Shown piece after piece: positions 15,513 through 24,364 of a stretch of 46,253 nt of DNA. Each line of letters begins with the position of its first letter. Positions within the stretch are counted from its first letter, which is position 1. The notes beneath the pieces were generated by a model. It saw only the letters and a list, made by a program, of their open reading frames with translations, had not been told where the DNA came from and ran no database searches. Source of the stretch: CAVQGZ01 sp964356295 (lineage in GTDB: Bacteria; Actinomycetota; Actinomycetes; Jiangellales; Jiangellaceae); contig CAYHHE010000010.1 of the NCBI GenBank assembly GCA_964356295.1, positions 1-46,253 on the forward strand, read 5' to 3'. Position numbers and translations under genes: made by a program.

Positions 15513-16000
15513 GTCAGGAACGGGCAGACACCGGCCTGCCAACGCTCGTACATCGCGATCGTGTGCTCGACCCTGGGAACGTAGGCCAGCCCCATCCACG
15601 AGGGGAACACGATGGTGGCCTGCCAGGCCTCGACCTCGGCCAGCAGGTCCTCCCCGCGCAGGGAGCAGCGTCGCTCGAGGTCGATGAAGTCCAGGTCGTC
15701 CGAGGACGTGACGTTGTTCTCGAGCCAGTCGTCGAGGTACTCCAGCTCCTGCTGCTCGAACTGCTGGCTGAGCAGCCGCGTCTCGCGGACCGTCACCTCC
15801 TTGGACGCGGCGCACTGCTCTGCGAGCACGTCCTCCGGGACGCCGAAGCGCCAGTAGTCCCAGAACGACGAGGAGCAGGCGTAGGCCTTCTCCTCGTCCC
15901 GAAGTGCCTCGAACCCGGGATCCGGCTCCACATCGCCCCGTCCGCATCCCAGCAGAGCCGCCGAGATCGCCAGAGCGGCAGCGATGCGCCACCCGGACAC
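15509..16000 (-). CDS. lipoprotein, paralogue of the downstream gene
   Basis: A 163-residue predicted lipoprotein with a short signal peptide and clear lipobox ALLGC near residue 19. Motifs shared with the downstream paralogue are EKAYAC, FEQQELEY, FPSWMGLAYVPRV and a C-terminal CPF. The GTG at 16000 gives a signal peptide of normal length; the longer frame upstream runs through the end of chrA and is not protein-like. The pair is coupled by an ATGA overlap and lies 46 bases from the end of chrA on the same strand. The function is unknown and I do not recognise the family. Confidence 0.72.
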   Translation of the reverse strand: MSGWRIAAALAISAALLGCGRGDVEPDPGFEALRDEEKAYACSSSFWDYWRFGVPEDVLAEQCAASKEVTVRETRLLSQQFEQQELEYLDDWLENNVTSSDDLDFIDLERRCSLRGEDLLAEVEAWQATIVFPSWMGLAYVPRVEHTIAMYERWQAGVCPFLT

Positions 16001-16046
16001 GACTCCATGATGACCAGGGTGGCCCGGGCGCGCCACGGCGAGCGCG

Positions 16047-17213
16047 CTACCGCGCCAGCACCTCGAGCAGCGGGCTGGCCAGCACCGCCGCCAGCACCAC
16101 CGCCCAGGGGGGCACCCGCCAGAAGTGCAGCGACGCGAACAGGGCCGCGGCGAAGACGACCTCGACCGGGCCGAGCAGCGTCGTGACGATGATCGGGTCG
16201 TAGAGGGCCGCCGCCAGCACCCCGACCACCGCCGCATTGACGCCCACCAGCGCCGCCTGCATCGCGGCGTTCGACCGGACGAGGGACCAGAACGGCAGCA
16301 CGCCCAACAGCAGGAGGAACCCCGGCAGGAAGATGAACACCGTTGAGACCACCGCACCGGCCGGGCCAGCGATCACCTGGCCCAGGTAGCTGGCGAAGGT
16401 GAACAGGGGTCCAGGGACCGCCTGAGCCATGCCGTACCCGGCGAGGAACGTGGAGGTGTCCATGAGGTCGGGGACCACGGCCTCCTCCAGCAGGGGCAGC
16501 ACCACGTGCCCACCCCCGAACACCAGGGCCCCCGCGCGGAAGTGGATGGCTGCCAGCTGGGCCAGCAGCCCGGTGGAAGCCAGCAGCGGCAGCGCCGCGA
16601 GCAGAACCCCGAGAAGCACCAGGGTCGCCAGCCCCACCCGTCGCGACACCTGCAGCGGGAGCTCGCTCGGCCCGGCGGGGCTGGCGCCTGCGAACAGCCA
16701 GACGCCCACGATGCCGGCGGCCAGCAGCGCAGCCACCTGCACGACGGGGGACGGGACCAGCACGATCACCGTGAACGTGGCCACCGCCACGGTCGCGGTC
16801 GCCGCGGTGGCCGCCAGCCTGCGACCCATGCCGAGCACCGCGTCGAGCACGACCGCCACCGCGACGATCTTCAGCGCCTTCAGCCAGGTGGCCTCCGCGA
16901 TGTCGGCGGACCCGACCAGCGCGCCGAAGGCCGCCAGCACCACGGCCGAGGGAAGGGTGAACCCGGCGAAGGCAGCAAGGGCGCCGGCGAGGCGACGCTG
17001 GGTCCACCCGATCGCGAAGCCGACCTGAGACGAGGCCGGCCCCGGGAGCACCTGGCACAAGGCGACGATCTCGCTGTAGGCCTCGTCGGTGACCCAGCCG
17101 CGCCGGGTCACGTACTCGTCCCGGAAGAACCCGAGGTGGGCGATGGGTCCGCCGAACGAGGTGAGGCCGAGGCGCAGCGCGACGGTGAAGACCTCGCCCA
17201 AGCCGGCGGTCAT
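16047..17213 (-). CDS. chrA: ChrA-family transporter, two-domain form
   Basis: A 388-residue integral membrane protein of the CHR family, which exports chromate in characterised members. It has two homologous halves. The first begins ALRLGLTSFGGPIAHLGFF with the motif QVLPGPASSQVGF; the second has FRAGALVFGGGHVVLPLL and GMAQAVPGPLFTFASYLG. Both carry the FGG and PGP signatures of the family. ATG 17213 follows GGGGAGGG by a good distance, so the longer GTG reading at 17231 is rejected. No chromate regulator (ChrB) lies beside it. The real substrate may be another oxyanion, perhaps a sulfur one given the nearby sulfur operon, but that is speculation. Confidence 0.93.
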   Translation of the reverse strand: MTAGLGEVFTVALRLGLTSFGGPIAHLGFFRDEYVTRRGWVTDEAYSEIVALCQVLPGPASSQVGFAIGWTQRRLAGALAAFAGFTLPSAVVLAAFGALVGSADIAEATWLKALKIVAVAVVLDAVLGMGRRLAATAATATVAVATFTVIVLVPSPVVQVAALLAAGIVGVWLFAGASPAGPSELPLQVSRRVGLATLVLLGVLLAALPLLASTGLLAQLAAIHFRAGALVFGGGHVVLPLLEEAVVPDLMDTSTFLAGYGMAQAVPGPLFTFASYLGQVIAGPAGAVVSTVFIFLPGFLLLLGVLPFWSLVRSNAAMQAALVGVNAAVVGVLAAALYDPIIVTTLLGPVEVVFAAALFASLHFWRVPPWAVVLAAVLASPLLEVLAR

Positions 17214-17263
17214 GGCACGCCCTCCCCGCACGGTCGGCCCCCGGCCGCGTGTTGACTGGCGTG

Positions 17264-18079
17264 ATGACTTTCGCAGACGCGGCCGCGGTGCGCAGGGAAT
17301 CCGACGGGGTGTACCTCGCGCACGTGCCGCCGGGGTGGGACATCGCCGGGGCGACCAACGGTGGCTACCTGATGGCGCTGGTCACCCGTGCGGTGCTGGC
17401 CGAGACGGGGACCTGCGACCCGGTGACCGTGACCACCCACTTCTTCCGACCGGTCCTCCCCGGCCCGGTGCGGGTCCAGGTCCGGCCGCTGCGCATCGGG
17501 GGGCGGCTGTCCACGGCCACCGCCAGCCTCCTCGACGCCCAGGGCGCGGTGCTGCTCGCCGCGCTCGCCACCGTCGGTGAGCTTCCGGACATGGGGCTGG
17601 ACGGCTCGACCGCGCCCGAGTCTGCCGGGCTCAGTGCCGCTGCTCCCGATCTCGACCCGCCCGAGAGATGCGTCCTCGTCGAGCCCACCGACACCTTCCC
17701 CCCGCCGTTCATGGCACACGTCCGCCTGCACCTCCCCTTCGACGTGGCCGGCTTCACCCGGGGGCAGCCCAGTGGCCGAGCGCAGATGCGGGGCTGGTTC
17801 GCCCTCCCGGACGACGAGCCTTTGGACAGCCTCGTGGTGCTGCTGGCCGCGGACGCCTTCCCCCCGCCGGTCTTCAACACCGCCCTGCCGATCGGCTGGA
17901 CCCCCACGGTCGAGCTCACCGTCCAGGTGCGTGCCCGACCGGCCGGCTCCCGGCTGCGCTGCGACTTCGTGACCAGGTTCGTCGGGCGCGGGTTCCTCGA
18001 GGCGGACGGAGAGATCTGGGACGAGGCGGGCGGCCTGCTCGCGCTGTCGCGACAGCTTGCGCTGGTCCCCCGGGGGTAG
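17264..18079 (+). CDS. acyl-CoA thioesterase-like protein (double hotdog)
   Basis: A 271-residue protein of the TesB-like / acyl-CoA thioesterase 3 type. The N-terminal hotdog contains NGGYLMALVTRA and a VTVTTHFFRPVLPGPV strand, and the C-terminal half has PTVELTVQVRARPAG and a terminal EIWDEAGGLLALSRQLA, the family's closing strand. ATG 17264 is preferred over the TTG at 17249 because homologous sequence begins with MTFADA. It is followed closely by the PAC2 gene on the same strand. Hydrolysis of an acyl-CoA is likely, but the acyl chain is not predictable. Confidence 0.85.
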   Translation: MTFADAAAVRRESDGVYLAHVPPGWDIAGATNGGYLMALVTRAVLAETGTCDPVTVTTHFFRPVLPGPVRVQVRPLRIGGRLSTATASLLDAQGAVLLAALATVGELPDMGLDGSTAPESAGLSAAAPDLDPPERCVLVEPTDTFPPPFMAHVRLHLPFDVAGFTRGQPSGRAQMRGWFALPDDEPLDSLVVLLAADAFPPPVFNTALPIGWTPTVELTVQVRARPAGSRLRCDFVTRFVGRGFLEADGEIWDEAGGLLALSRQLALVPRG

Positions 18080-18097
18080 CGGCGGGAGAATGGTGAG

Positions 18098-19009
18098 GTG
18101 CGCGAACCTCACGAGCTCTACGAGTTGCTCACCGACGAGATCGCCGCGGAGTCGCCGGTGCTGGTGCACAGCCTGTCCGGGTTCCTCGACGCCGGCCAGG
18201 CGGGGCGGCTAGCCGTCGCGCACCTGCTCTCCACCCTCGACCATCGGGTGATCGCGGCCTTCGACCTCGACGACCTCTACGACTACCGGGCCCGACGTCC
18301 ACGGATGACGTTCCTGTCCGACCACTTCGCCGCCGTCGACCTGCCGGCACTCGAGCTCGTCGAGGCCACCGACGCTGCGGGGAGGCCGTTCCTGCTGCTG
18401 CACGGGCCCGAACCGGACCATGCCTGGCAGCGGCTGACGCGGGCGGTGCAGACCCTGGTGGAGCAGTTCAACGTGCGCCTGACGATCGGCATGCACGCGA
18501 TCCCCTGGCCCGTCCCGCACACCAGGCCGGTGGATGTGACCGCACACGCCACCGACTCCGGCCTGATCCCGGGCCACGCGCCTTGGGTCGGCGCGCTGGA
18601 GGTGCCCGGCCATCTCGCGGGAATGATCGAGCTGCACCTCGGCGACACCGGCCATCCGGCGATGGGCTTCGCCGCTCATGTCCCGCACTACCTCGTCGCC
18701 GCGGAGTACCCCACGGCGTCCCTGGTGCTGCTCAGCCACGTCGCCGCAGCATCCGGGCTCGCCTTCCCGACCGACGCGCTGGAGCAGGCCGCCGAGCAGG
18801 CCAGGCTCGAGATCGAGGCGCAGATCGCCGGCAACCCGGAGAACGCGGCGGCGGTGGCGGCGCTGGAGGCCCAGTACGACGCCGTGATGAGCTCACGCCA
18901 GCTCGACGGCGCCATCGCACCGGAGGCGACCGGACAGCTCCCGACCGGTGACGAGATCGCCGCGCAGGTCGAACGGTTCCTCGCCGACATGGACTCCGGC
19001 GACGAGTAG
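18098..19009 (+). CDS. PAC2-family protein
   Basis: A 303-residue member of the PAC2 family, related to eukaryotic proteasome assembly chaperone 2 and widespread in actinobacteria. It shows the family features LVHSLSGFLDAGQAGRLA, LDDLYDYRARRPRM, LLHGPEPDHAW and GMHAIPWPVPHTRP. The C-terminal third is a charged helical tail (EQAAEQARLEIEAQIAG) typical of the actinobacterial members. GTG 18098 lies 18 bases after the thioesterase gene. The biochemical role in bacteria is not established. Confidence 0.92.
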   Translation: MREPHELYELLTDEIAAESPVLVHSLSGFLDAGQAGRLAVAHLLSTLDHRVIAAFDLDDLYDYRARRPRMTFLSDHFAAVDLPALELVEATDAAGRPFLLLHGPEPDHAWQRLTRAVQTLVEQFNVRLTIGMHAIPWPVPHTRPVDVTAHATDSGLIPGHAPWVGALEVPGHLAGMIELHLGDTGHPAMGFAAHVPHYLVAAEYPTASLVLLSHVAAASGLAFPTDALEQAAEQARLEIEAQIAGNPENAAAVAALEAQYDAVMSSRQLDGAIAPEATGQLPTGDEIAAQVERFLADMDSGDE

Positions 19010-19059
19010 GCCGTCAGGCGCCTCCAGGCACGCGACCTTCGGAGACTCAACCAGATGGC

Positions 19060-19083
19060 GCATATACCCCCGGGGGTATATGC
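19060..19083. promoter_or_regulatory. CsoR/CstR-like operator of the sulfur operon
   Basis: A perfect 24-base palindrome whose central 20 bases read ATATACCCCCGGGGGTATAT, with a flanking GC on each side. The ATACCCC...GGGGTAT form is that of operators bound by the CsoR/CstR/FrmR family of small helical repressors. A TATGCT at 19079-19084 overlaps its right arm and could be the -10 box, so a bound repressor would block RNA polymerase. The rhodanese ATG is 45 bases downstream. Because the genes served handle persulfide, a CstR-type persulfide sensor is the best guess; none is encoded in the window. Confidence 0.75.
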
Positions 19084-19128
19084 TAGAGGCTGATGTCATG
19101 ACCCAACCCAACAGCCGAGGAGCCCGCC

Positions 19129-19458
19129 ATGCTTGGTGCCGTTCGTGAGATCGACGCGGTCGGACTGGCCGCTGCACATCGGGACGGGGCCGTCGTCATC
19201 GACGTCCGCGAGCCCCACGAGTACCTCGAGGGCCACGTCCCGTGCGCCCGCCTGGTCCCGCTGGGATCGGTGCCGCGTCAGGCGCGCGACATCCCCGCCC
19301 ACCGTCCGGTCTACCTGATCTGCCGAACCGGGGTACGCAGCGCCACCGCAGCGCAGATGCTGGGTCAGATGGGCCTGGACGCCATCTCCGTCGCCGGCGG
19401 CACGCAGGCCTGGACGGCTGCGGGCCTGCCCGTCGTCACCGGTGCGCACGCCTGCTGA
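19129..19458 (+). CDS. single-domain rhodanese sulfurtransferase
   Basis: A 109-residue cytosolic sulfurtransferase. The rhodanese domain has DVREPHEYLEGH and an active-site loop CRTGVRS with the catalytic Cys65, which would carry sulfane sulfur as a persulfide. ATG 19129 follows GAGGAG by a good distance. It is the first gene of a three-gene operon, ten bases ahead of the MBL-rhodanese gene and 45 bases after the CsoR-like operator. It probably passes sulfur between thiosulfate, low-molecular-weight thiols and the dioxygenase. Confidence 0.93.
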   Translation: MLGAVREIDAVGLAAAHRDGAVVIDVREPHEYLEGHVPCARLVPLGSVPRQARDIPAHRPVYLICRTGVRSATAAQMLGQMGLDAISVAGGTQAWTAAGLPVVTGAHAC

Positions 19459-19468
19459 GGAGGAACCC

Positions 19469-20851
19469 ATGATCGAGATCATCCCCATCGACACCCCGTC
19501 CCTCGGCGACCGCTCCTACGTCGCCACCGACGGGTCCGTGGCGGTCGTCGTGGACCCGCAGCGCGACATCGACCGGGTGCTCGCCATCACCGAGCCCCGC
19601 GGACTGCGCATCACCCACGTCCTCGAGACGCACATCCACAACGACTACGTCACCGGCGGCTACCAGCTCGCCCAGCGGGTGGGCGCGGCGTACTGCGTCA
19701 ACGCCGACGACCCGGTCTCCTACGAGCGCACCGCCGTCCGCGACGGCGACGTGCTCGTGGCCGGGGACATGCGGGTACGGGTGGTCCACACGCCGGGCCA
19801 CACCTTCACCCACCTGTCCTACGCGCTGGCCGACTCCGCCGGCACCCCGATCGGTGTGTTCACCGGCGGCTCGCTGCTGTTCGGCTCCACCGGACGCCCG
19901 GACCTGCTCGGCTTCCAGCATGCCGACGCCCTGGCGCGCCACCAGTGGAGCTCGGCTCAGCGGCTGGCCCGCGAGCTCCCCGACGAGGCCGAGGTCTACC
20001 CGACGCACGGGTTCGGCTCGTTCTGCTCGGCCACCCAGGCCGAGGGCCTGTCCTCGACCATCGGGCACCAGAAGACCCTCAACCCGGTGCTGACCCGGCC
20101 CGAGGACGACTACGTCGAGGAGCTCATCGCCGGCCTCGTCGCCTACCCCGCCTACTACGCGCACATGGGCCCGACCAACGCCGCCGGTCCGGTCGAGATC
20201 GACCTGAGCCTGCCGGAGGCAGCCGATCCGGCCGAGCTTCGCCGCCGCATCGACGCCGGGGAGTGGGTCGTCGACCTGCGTACCCGCAAGGCGTTCGCCG
20301 CCGGGCACGTCCCGCAGTCGTTCAACGTCGGCCTGGACGGGTCGTTCGTCACCTACCTGGGCTGGATCATCCCGTGGGGCACCCCGGTGACCCTGCTCGG
20401 TGAGACGGCCCACGAGGTCGCCGAGGCTCAGCGAGAGATGGTCCGCATCGGTATCGAGCGCCCGGCCGCCATGGCCACCGGCGGGCCGCAGGACTGGGCA
20501 GGAGGCCTGCCGCTGGGCTCGTACCCGGCGGTCGGCTTCGCCGATGTCGCGGCGGCTCGCGAGCGAGGCGAGGACCCGTTCCTGATCGATCTGCGCCGGC
20601 ACGACGAGCGCCGGGCCGGCCACATCGTGGACACCCACCATCTGCCGTTGCACGAGTTGCTGACCCGGATGGGCGAAGTGCCGAGCGACCGTCCGGTGTG
20701 GCTGCACTGCGAGGCGGGCTACCGGGCGTCCATCGCCGCATCGATCCTGCGGGCCGCCGGACGGGACGTCGTGCTGGTCGACGACGACTTCTACCCGGGC
20801 GCGGTCACGGCCGGGCTGGCCCTGTCGGCCGGAGAGCCCGCGACCACATGA
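19469..20851 (+). CDS. MBL-fold persulfide dioxygenase fused to two rhodanese domains (CstB-like)
   Basis: A 460-residue fusion. Residues 1-235 form a metallo-beta-lactamase domain of the persulfide dioxygenase type, with metal-region residues His55, His57, Asp59, His111, Asp145 and His180. The loop reads ETHIHNDYVTGG, so Tyr60 stands where many MBL enzymes have His. Residues about 250-350 form a rhodanese domain without a catalytic cysteine. Residues about 355-450 form a second one with the active loop CEAGYRAS (Cys414). Such enzymes oxidise persulfides to sulfite and can make thiosulfate. ATG 19469 follows GAGGAGGA. The stop overlaps the tauE start by four bases. Confidence 0.92.
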   Translation: MIEIIPIDTPSLGDRSYVATDGSVAVVVDPQRDIDRVLAITEPRGLRITHVLETHIHNDYVTGGYQLAQRVGAAYCVNADDPVSYERTAVRDGDVLVAGDMRVRVVHTPGHTFTHLSYALADSAGTPIGVFTGGSLLFGSTGRPDLLGFQHADALARHQWSSAQRLARELPDEAEVYPTHGFGSFCSATQAEGLSSTIGHQKTLNPVLTRPEDDYVEELIAGLVAYPAYYAHMGPTNAAGPVEIDLSLPEAADPAELRRRIDAGEWVVDLRTRKAFAAGHVPQSFNVGLDGSFVTYLGWIIPWGTPVTLLGETAHEVAEAQREMVRIGIERPAAMATGGPQDWAGGLPLGSYPAVGFADVAAARERGEDPFLIDLRRHDERRAGHIVDTHHLPLHELLTRMGEVPSDRPVWLHCEAGYRASIAASILRAAGRDVVLVDDDFYPGAVTAGLALSAGEPATT

Positions 20852-21765
20852 TCGCTCTGGCCATCGTCCTGGCGGTCCTGGTCGGGGTCACCCTCGGCCT
20901 GCTGGGGGGCGGCGGGTCGATCCTCGCCGTCCCGCTGCTGGTCTACGTGGCCGGCATGGACGCCAAGGAGGCCATCGCCACCTCCCTGCTGGTGGTCGGG
21001 ACCACCGCTGCGGTCGCCCTGGTCCCGCACGCCCGCGCCGGCCGGGTGCGCTGGCGCACCGGGCTGCTGTTCGGGGCGGCGGGTATGACCGGGGCCTACG
21101 CCGGCGGGCGGATCGCGGAGTTCATCCCGGGGGACGTGCTACTGGTCGCGTTCGCGCTGATGATGCTGGCCACGGCAGCGGCGATGATCAGGGGACGCCG
21201 AGCACCGGACAGGCCCGCGCACACCGAGCTGCCGGTGGCCCGGGTGCTGCTCGACGGCGTGGTGGTGGGGCTGGTCACCGGGCTGGTGGGGGCCGGTGGC
21301 GGGTTCCTCATCGTCCCAGCGTTGGTGCTGCTCGGCGGGTTGCCCATGCCCGTGGCGGTGGGGACGTCCTTGCTGGTCATCGCGATGAAGTCGTTCGCGG
21401 GGCTGGCCGGCTACCTGGCCAGCGTGCAGATCGACTGGCCGATCGCGCTCGGGGTGACGGCCGCGGCCGTGCTCGGGAGCCTGGTGGGCAGCCGGCTCAC
21501 CGGGGTGGTGCATCCGGAGACGCTGCGCAAGGCCTTCGGCTGGTTCGTCGTCGCGATGGGCATGTTCGTGCTGGTCCAGCAGGCGCCGGCCGCGTTGTCC
21601 GAGCAGCCCTGGTTCTGGCCCCTTGTCGGTTCCGCCGCCCTGCTCGCCGCGGGAACGGGGGCGATCGTGCTGCTACGCCGGCGCCGGGCGTCCCGCGCGG
21701 TAGAGCAGGCCCCGACGGACGAGGAACTTCTCGCCCTCGACCGCCAGCGGAACCACGAGCGCTAG
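20848..21765 (+). CDS. TauE/SafE-family sulfur-compound transporter
   Basis: A 305-residue membrane protein with about eight helices. It has the two TauE/SafE repeats, the first with GVTLGLLGGGGSILAVPLL and the second with GLVTGLVGAGGGFLIVPALV, followed by a charged cytoplasmic tail. Family members export sulfite or organosulfonates. Here it is the last gene of the rhodanese and MBL-rhodanese operon, joined by an ATGA overlap, as tauE is in the staphylococcal cst operon, so removal of sulfite or thiosulfate made by the dioxygenase is the likely job. The tail overlaps the converging P-type ATPase gene by 93 bases. Confidence 0.92.
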   Translation: MIALAIVLAVLVGVTLGLLGGGGSILAVPLLVYVAGMDAKEAIATSLLVVGTTAAVALVPHARAGRVRWRTGLLFGAAGMTGAYAGGRIAEFIPGDVLLVAFALMMLATAAAMIRGRRAPDRPAHTELPVARVLLDGVVVGLVTGLVGAGGGFLIVPALVLLGGLPMPVAVGTSLLVIAMKSFAGLAGYLASVQIDWPIALGVTAAAVLGSLVGSRLTGVVHPETLRKAFGWFVVAMGMFVLVQQAPAALSEQPWFWPLVGSAALLAAGTGAIVLLRRRRASRAVEQAPTDEELLALDRQRNHER

Positions 21766-24312
21766 GGCGAAGCAGACCGCCAGCTCCTGCCCGCTCAACG
21801 CTTCGGTACGGAAGATGTCCTGCAGGGCCGGCAGGTACACCACGGCCATCTGCAGCCCGATGGTCAGCGCGACGGTGCCCAGCAGGGCCGGGTTGGCGAA
21901 GAACCGGGACCCGATCAGGGGGCGGGTCTCCGAACGCACCGCCATCGAGTGCCCGAGCTGAGCGAGTACGAGGACGGTGAAGACCACGGTCTGCCAGCTG
22001 CCCGAGCCGCCGGCGTAGGCCCACGCCATGCCGGCGATGGACACCGCGCCCACCAGGAGCCCGACCCATCCGACGTGCCATGCCACGCCGTGGGCCAAGA
22101 CGCTCTCATCCGGTGGTCTCGGTGGTCGGCGCATGACGTCCGGTTCGGCCGGCTCCCGGGCCAGGGCCAGCCCGGGCAGGCCGTCGGTGACCAGGTTGAT
22201 CCACAGGATCTGCAAGGGAAGCAGCGGCAACGGCAGGCCGAGGAAGGGCGCGGCGAACATCACCCAGATCTCACCGGCGTTGCCCGTGAGGATGTACTTC
22301 ACGAAGCGCCGGATGTTGTCGTAGATCCGCCGTCCCTCGCGCACCGCGGCGACGATGGTGGCGAAGTTGTCGTCCAGCAGGACCATGGCCGATGCGCCCC
22401 GCGCGACGTCAGTGCCGCCCCGTCCCATGGCCACCCCGATGTCGGCCTGGCGCAGCGCGGGCGCGTCGTTGACCCCGTCCCCGGTCATCGCGGCCACCTG
22501 GCCGCACGACTGCAGCGCCTGGACGATGCGGATCTTCTGGGCGGGGTCGACGCGCGCGTACACCCGTGCGTCGATCACCCGGGACGCCAGTTCCGTGTCG
22601 TCGAGGTCGGTGAGGTCCCGGCCGGTGAGCACGTCTTCGCTGCTGTGCTCCGGCTCGGCCACCCCGACCCGCTCGGCGATCGCGTGCGCGGTCACCGGAT
22701 GATCACCGGTGATCATCACGGGGATGATGCCCGCTCCGCGGCACTCTGACACGGCGCCGGCGGCCTCCGGGCGCGGTGGGTCGAGCAGGCCGACCAGCCC
22801 GAGCAGGTGCAGGTCGTGCTCCACGGCTTCCGGCTCGTCCGGGACGGTGTCGAGCCGGCGGTGGGCCACGGCCAGCACCCGCAGCCCCCGGCGGGCCATC
22901 TCCGCGGAGCGCGCCGTGACGTGTGCGTGCTCGCTCGGGGAGACCGAGCAATGCGGGAGCAGCGCCTCCGGGCCGCCCTTGGCGTACACGTCGAACCCGC
23001 CGTCCTCGTCCGCAGACCCCTCCGCTCGATGCACGGTGAGCATCCGGCGGCGCTCGGCGTCGAAGGGGATCTCTGCGACCCGTTCGGTGCAGACCTCGAC
23101 ACCGTGCTGGCGGGCGTAGGTCAGCAGCGCGACCTCGGTCGGGTCGCCATGCTCGCTGGCCCCGTCCTCACCGGCCCTGTCGACGACCGCGTCGTTGCAC
23201 AGGGCGACTGCGCGAGCCAGGGCCGCGACGTCCCCGTCGGGGGTCCACGCCTGCTCGACCCTCATCCGGTTCTGCGTGAGCGTGCCGGTCTTGTCCGAGC
23301 AGATGAAGGTGACCGACCCGAGCGTCTCCACCGCCGGGAGCCGCCGGACCAGGGCGTTCTGCTTGACCATCACCGACGCTCCGAGCGCCAACGAGATCGT
23401 CACCACTGCCGGGAGTGCCTCGGGTACCGCAGCGACGGCGAGGCTCACCGACGTCAGCAGCATCTGCAGCGGGTCCTCACCGCGCAGCAACCCACTGACG
23501 AAGACCACGGCACTGATGATCACCACGGCGAGCGCAACCCGCTTGGACAGGTGGGCCAGCCGCTTCTGCAGGGGCGTGCGAACGTCCTCGACCCCCGCGA
23601 GCAGGTGCGCCACCCGACCGATCTCGGTGTCCCCGCCGGTGGCCACGACCAGCCCGGCTCCCCGTCCCGTCGTCACCTCGGTGCCGCGGAAGGCCAGGCA
23701 GGCCCGGTCCCCGAGCGGGGCGTCGGCGTCCGGCAACGCCTCGACGGACTTCTCCACCGGCACGGACTCCCCGGTGAGGGCCGCCTCGGCGACCTGTAGT
23801 CGAGCCGCCTCGAGCAGGCGCAGGTCGGCCGGGACGACGCCGCCGGCCTCGAGCAGGACGACGTCCCCGACCACGACGTCCGGGCTCGGGATCGTCGTCG
23901 GGGTCCCGTCGCGCACCACCCGCGCCGCCGGGGCGGCCATCGCCCGCAGCGCCTCGAGGGCGCGCTCGGCCCGATACCCCTGCACCGCCCCGATCGTGGC
24001 GTTGAGCACCACGATGACGAGGATCGCGATGGTGTCGATCGGCTCCCCGACCAGCCCGGACACCAGCGCAGCCACCAGCAGCAGCAGGATCATCACGTCG
24101 CGGAACTGCTCGACGATCAGGTCCCACAGGCTGCGGCCGGCCTGCTCGGGGAGCTCGTTGGGCCCGTCGCGGTGCAGTCGCCGCGCGGCCTCGCTCCTGG
24201 TCAACCCGCGCCGGTGGTCACCGGCGACGGCCTCGGCGACGTCGACGACCGACACGGTGTGCCAGGCGACGGGGGTCGGGGCCGAGTCCAGGGTGCGTCC
24301 GGGCGTGGCCAT
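21673..24312 (-). CDS. type II (calcium-type) P-type cation ATPase, CtpF-like
   Basis: An 879-residue ATP-driven cation pump. It has the cation-ATPase N-terminal domain (residues about 15-80), the actuator motif TGES (180-183), the PEALP motif of helix M4 (297-301), the phosphorylation site DKTGT (Asp340), the hinge TGDGVNDAPAL, and six C-terminal helices. PEALP with this layout points to the SERCA/PMCA-like IIA/IIB branch, hence calcium or a similar divalent cation; the actinobacterial model would be mycobacterial CtpF. ATG 24312 has only a weak ribosome site. The C-terminus overlaps tauE by 93 bases on the opposite strand. The transported ion is inferred, not shown. Confidence 0.95.
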   Translation of the reverse strand: MATPGRTLDSAPTPVAWHTVSVVDVAEAVAGDHRRGLTRSEAARRLHRDGPNELPEQAGRSLWDLIVEQFRDVMILLLLVAALVSGLVGEPIDTIAILVIVVLNATIGAVQGYRAERALEALRAMAAPAARVVRDGTPTTIPSPDVVVGDVVLLEAGGVVPADLRLLEAARLQVAEAALTGESVPVEKSVEALPDADAPLGDRACLAFRGTEVTTGRGAGLVVATGGDTEIGRVAHLLAGVEDVRTPLQKRLAHLSKRVALAVVIISAVVFVSGLLRGEDPLQMLLTSVSLAVAAVPEALPAVVTISLALGASVMVKQNALVRRLPAVETLGSVTFICSDKTGTLTQNRMRVEQAWTPDGDVAALARAVALCNDAVVDRAGEDGASEHGDPTEVALLTYARQHGVEVCTERVAEIPFDAERRRMLTVHRAEGSADEDGGFDVYAKGGPEALLPHCSVSPSEHAHVTARSAEMARRGLRVLAVAHRRLDTVPDEPEAVEHDLHLLGLVGLLDPPRPEAAGAVSECRGAGIIPVMITGDHPVTAHAIAERVGVAEPEHSSEDVLTGRDLTDLDDTELASRVIDARVYARVDPAQKIRIVQALQSCGQVAAMTGDGVNDAPALRQADIGVAMGRGGTDVARGASAMVLLDDNFATIVAAVREGRRIYDNIRRFVKYILTGNAGEIWVMFAAPFLGLPLPLLPLQILWINLVTDGLPGLALAREPAEPDVMRRPPRPPDESVLAHGVAWHVGWVGLLVGAVSIAGMAWAYAGGSGSWQTVVFTVLVLAQLGHSMAVRSETRPLIGSRFFANPALLGTVALTIGLQMAVVYLPALQDIFRTEALSGQELAVCFALALVVPLAVEGEKFLVRRGLLYRAGRPAPA

Positions 24313-24364
24313 CCCTACCAGGATGGCGGGCTCGCTCCCGTCCCGTGGAGAGTCGGAGGGCCCG

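Noticed and set aside
19060..19083. The 24-base palindrome as a transcription terminator
   Set aside because: It has no loop sequence or T tract, overlaps a -10 box, and stands directly before an operon start, so an operator fits better.
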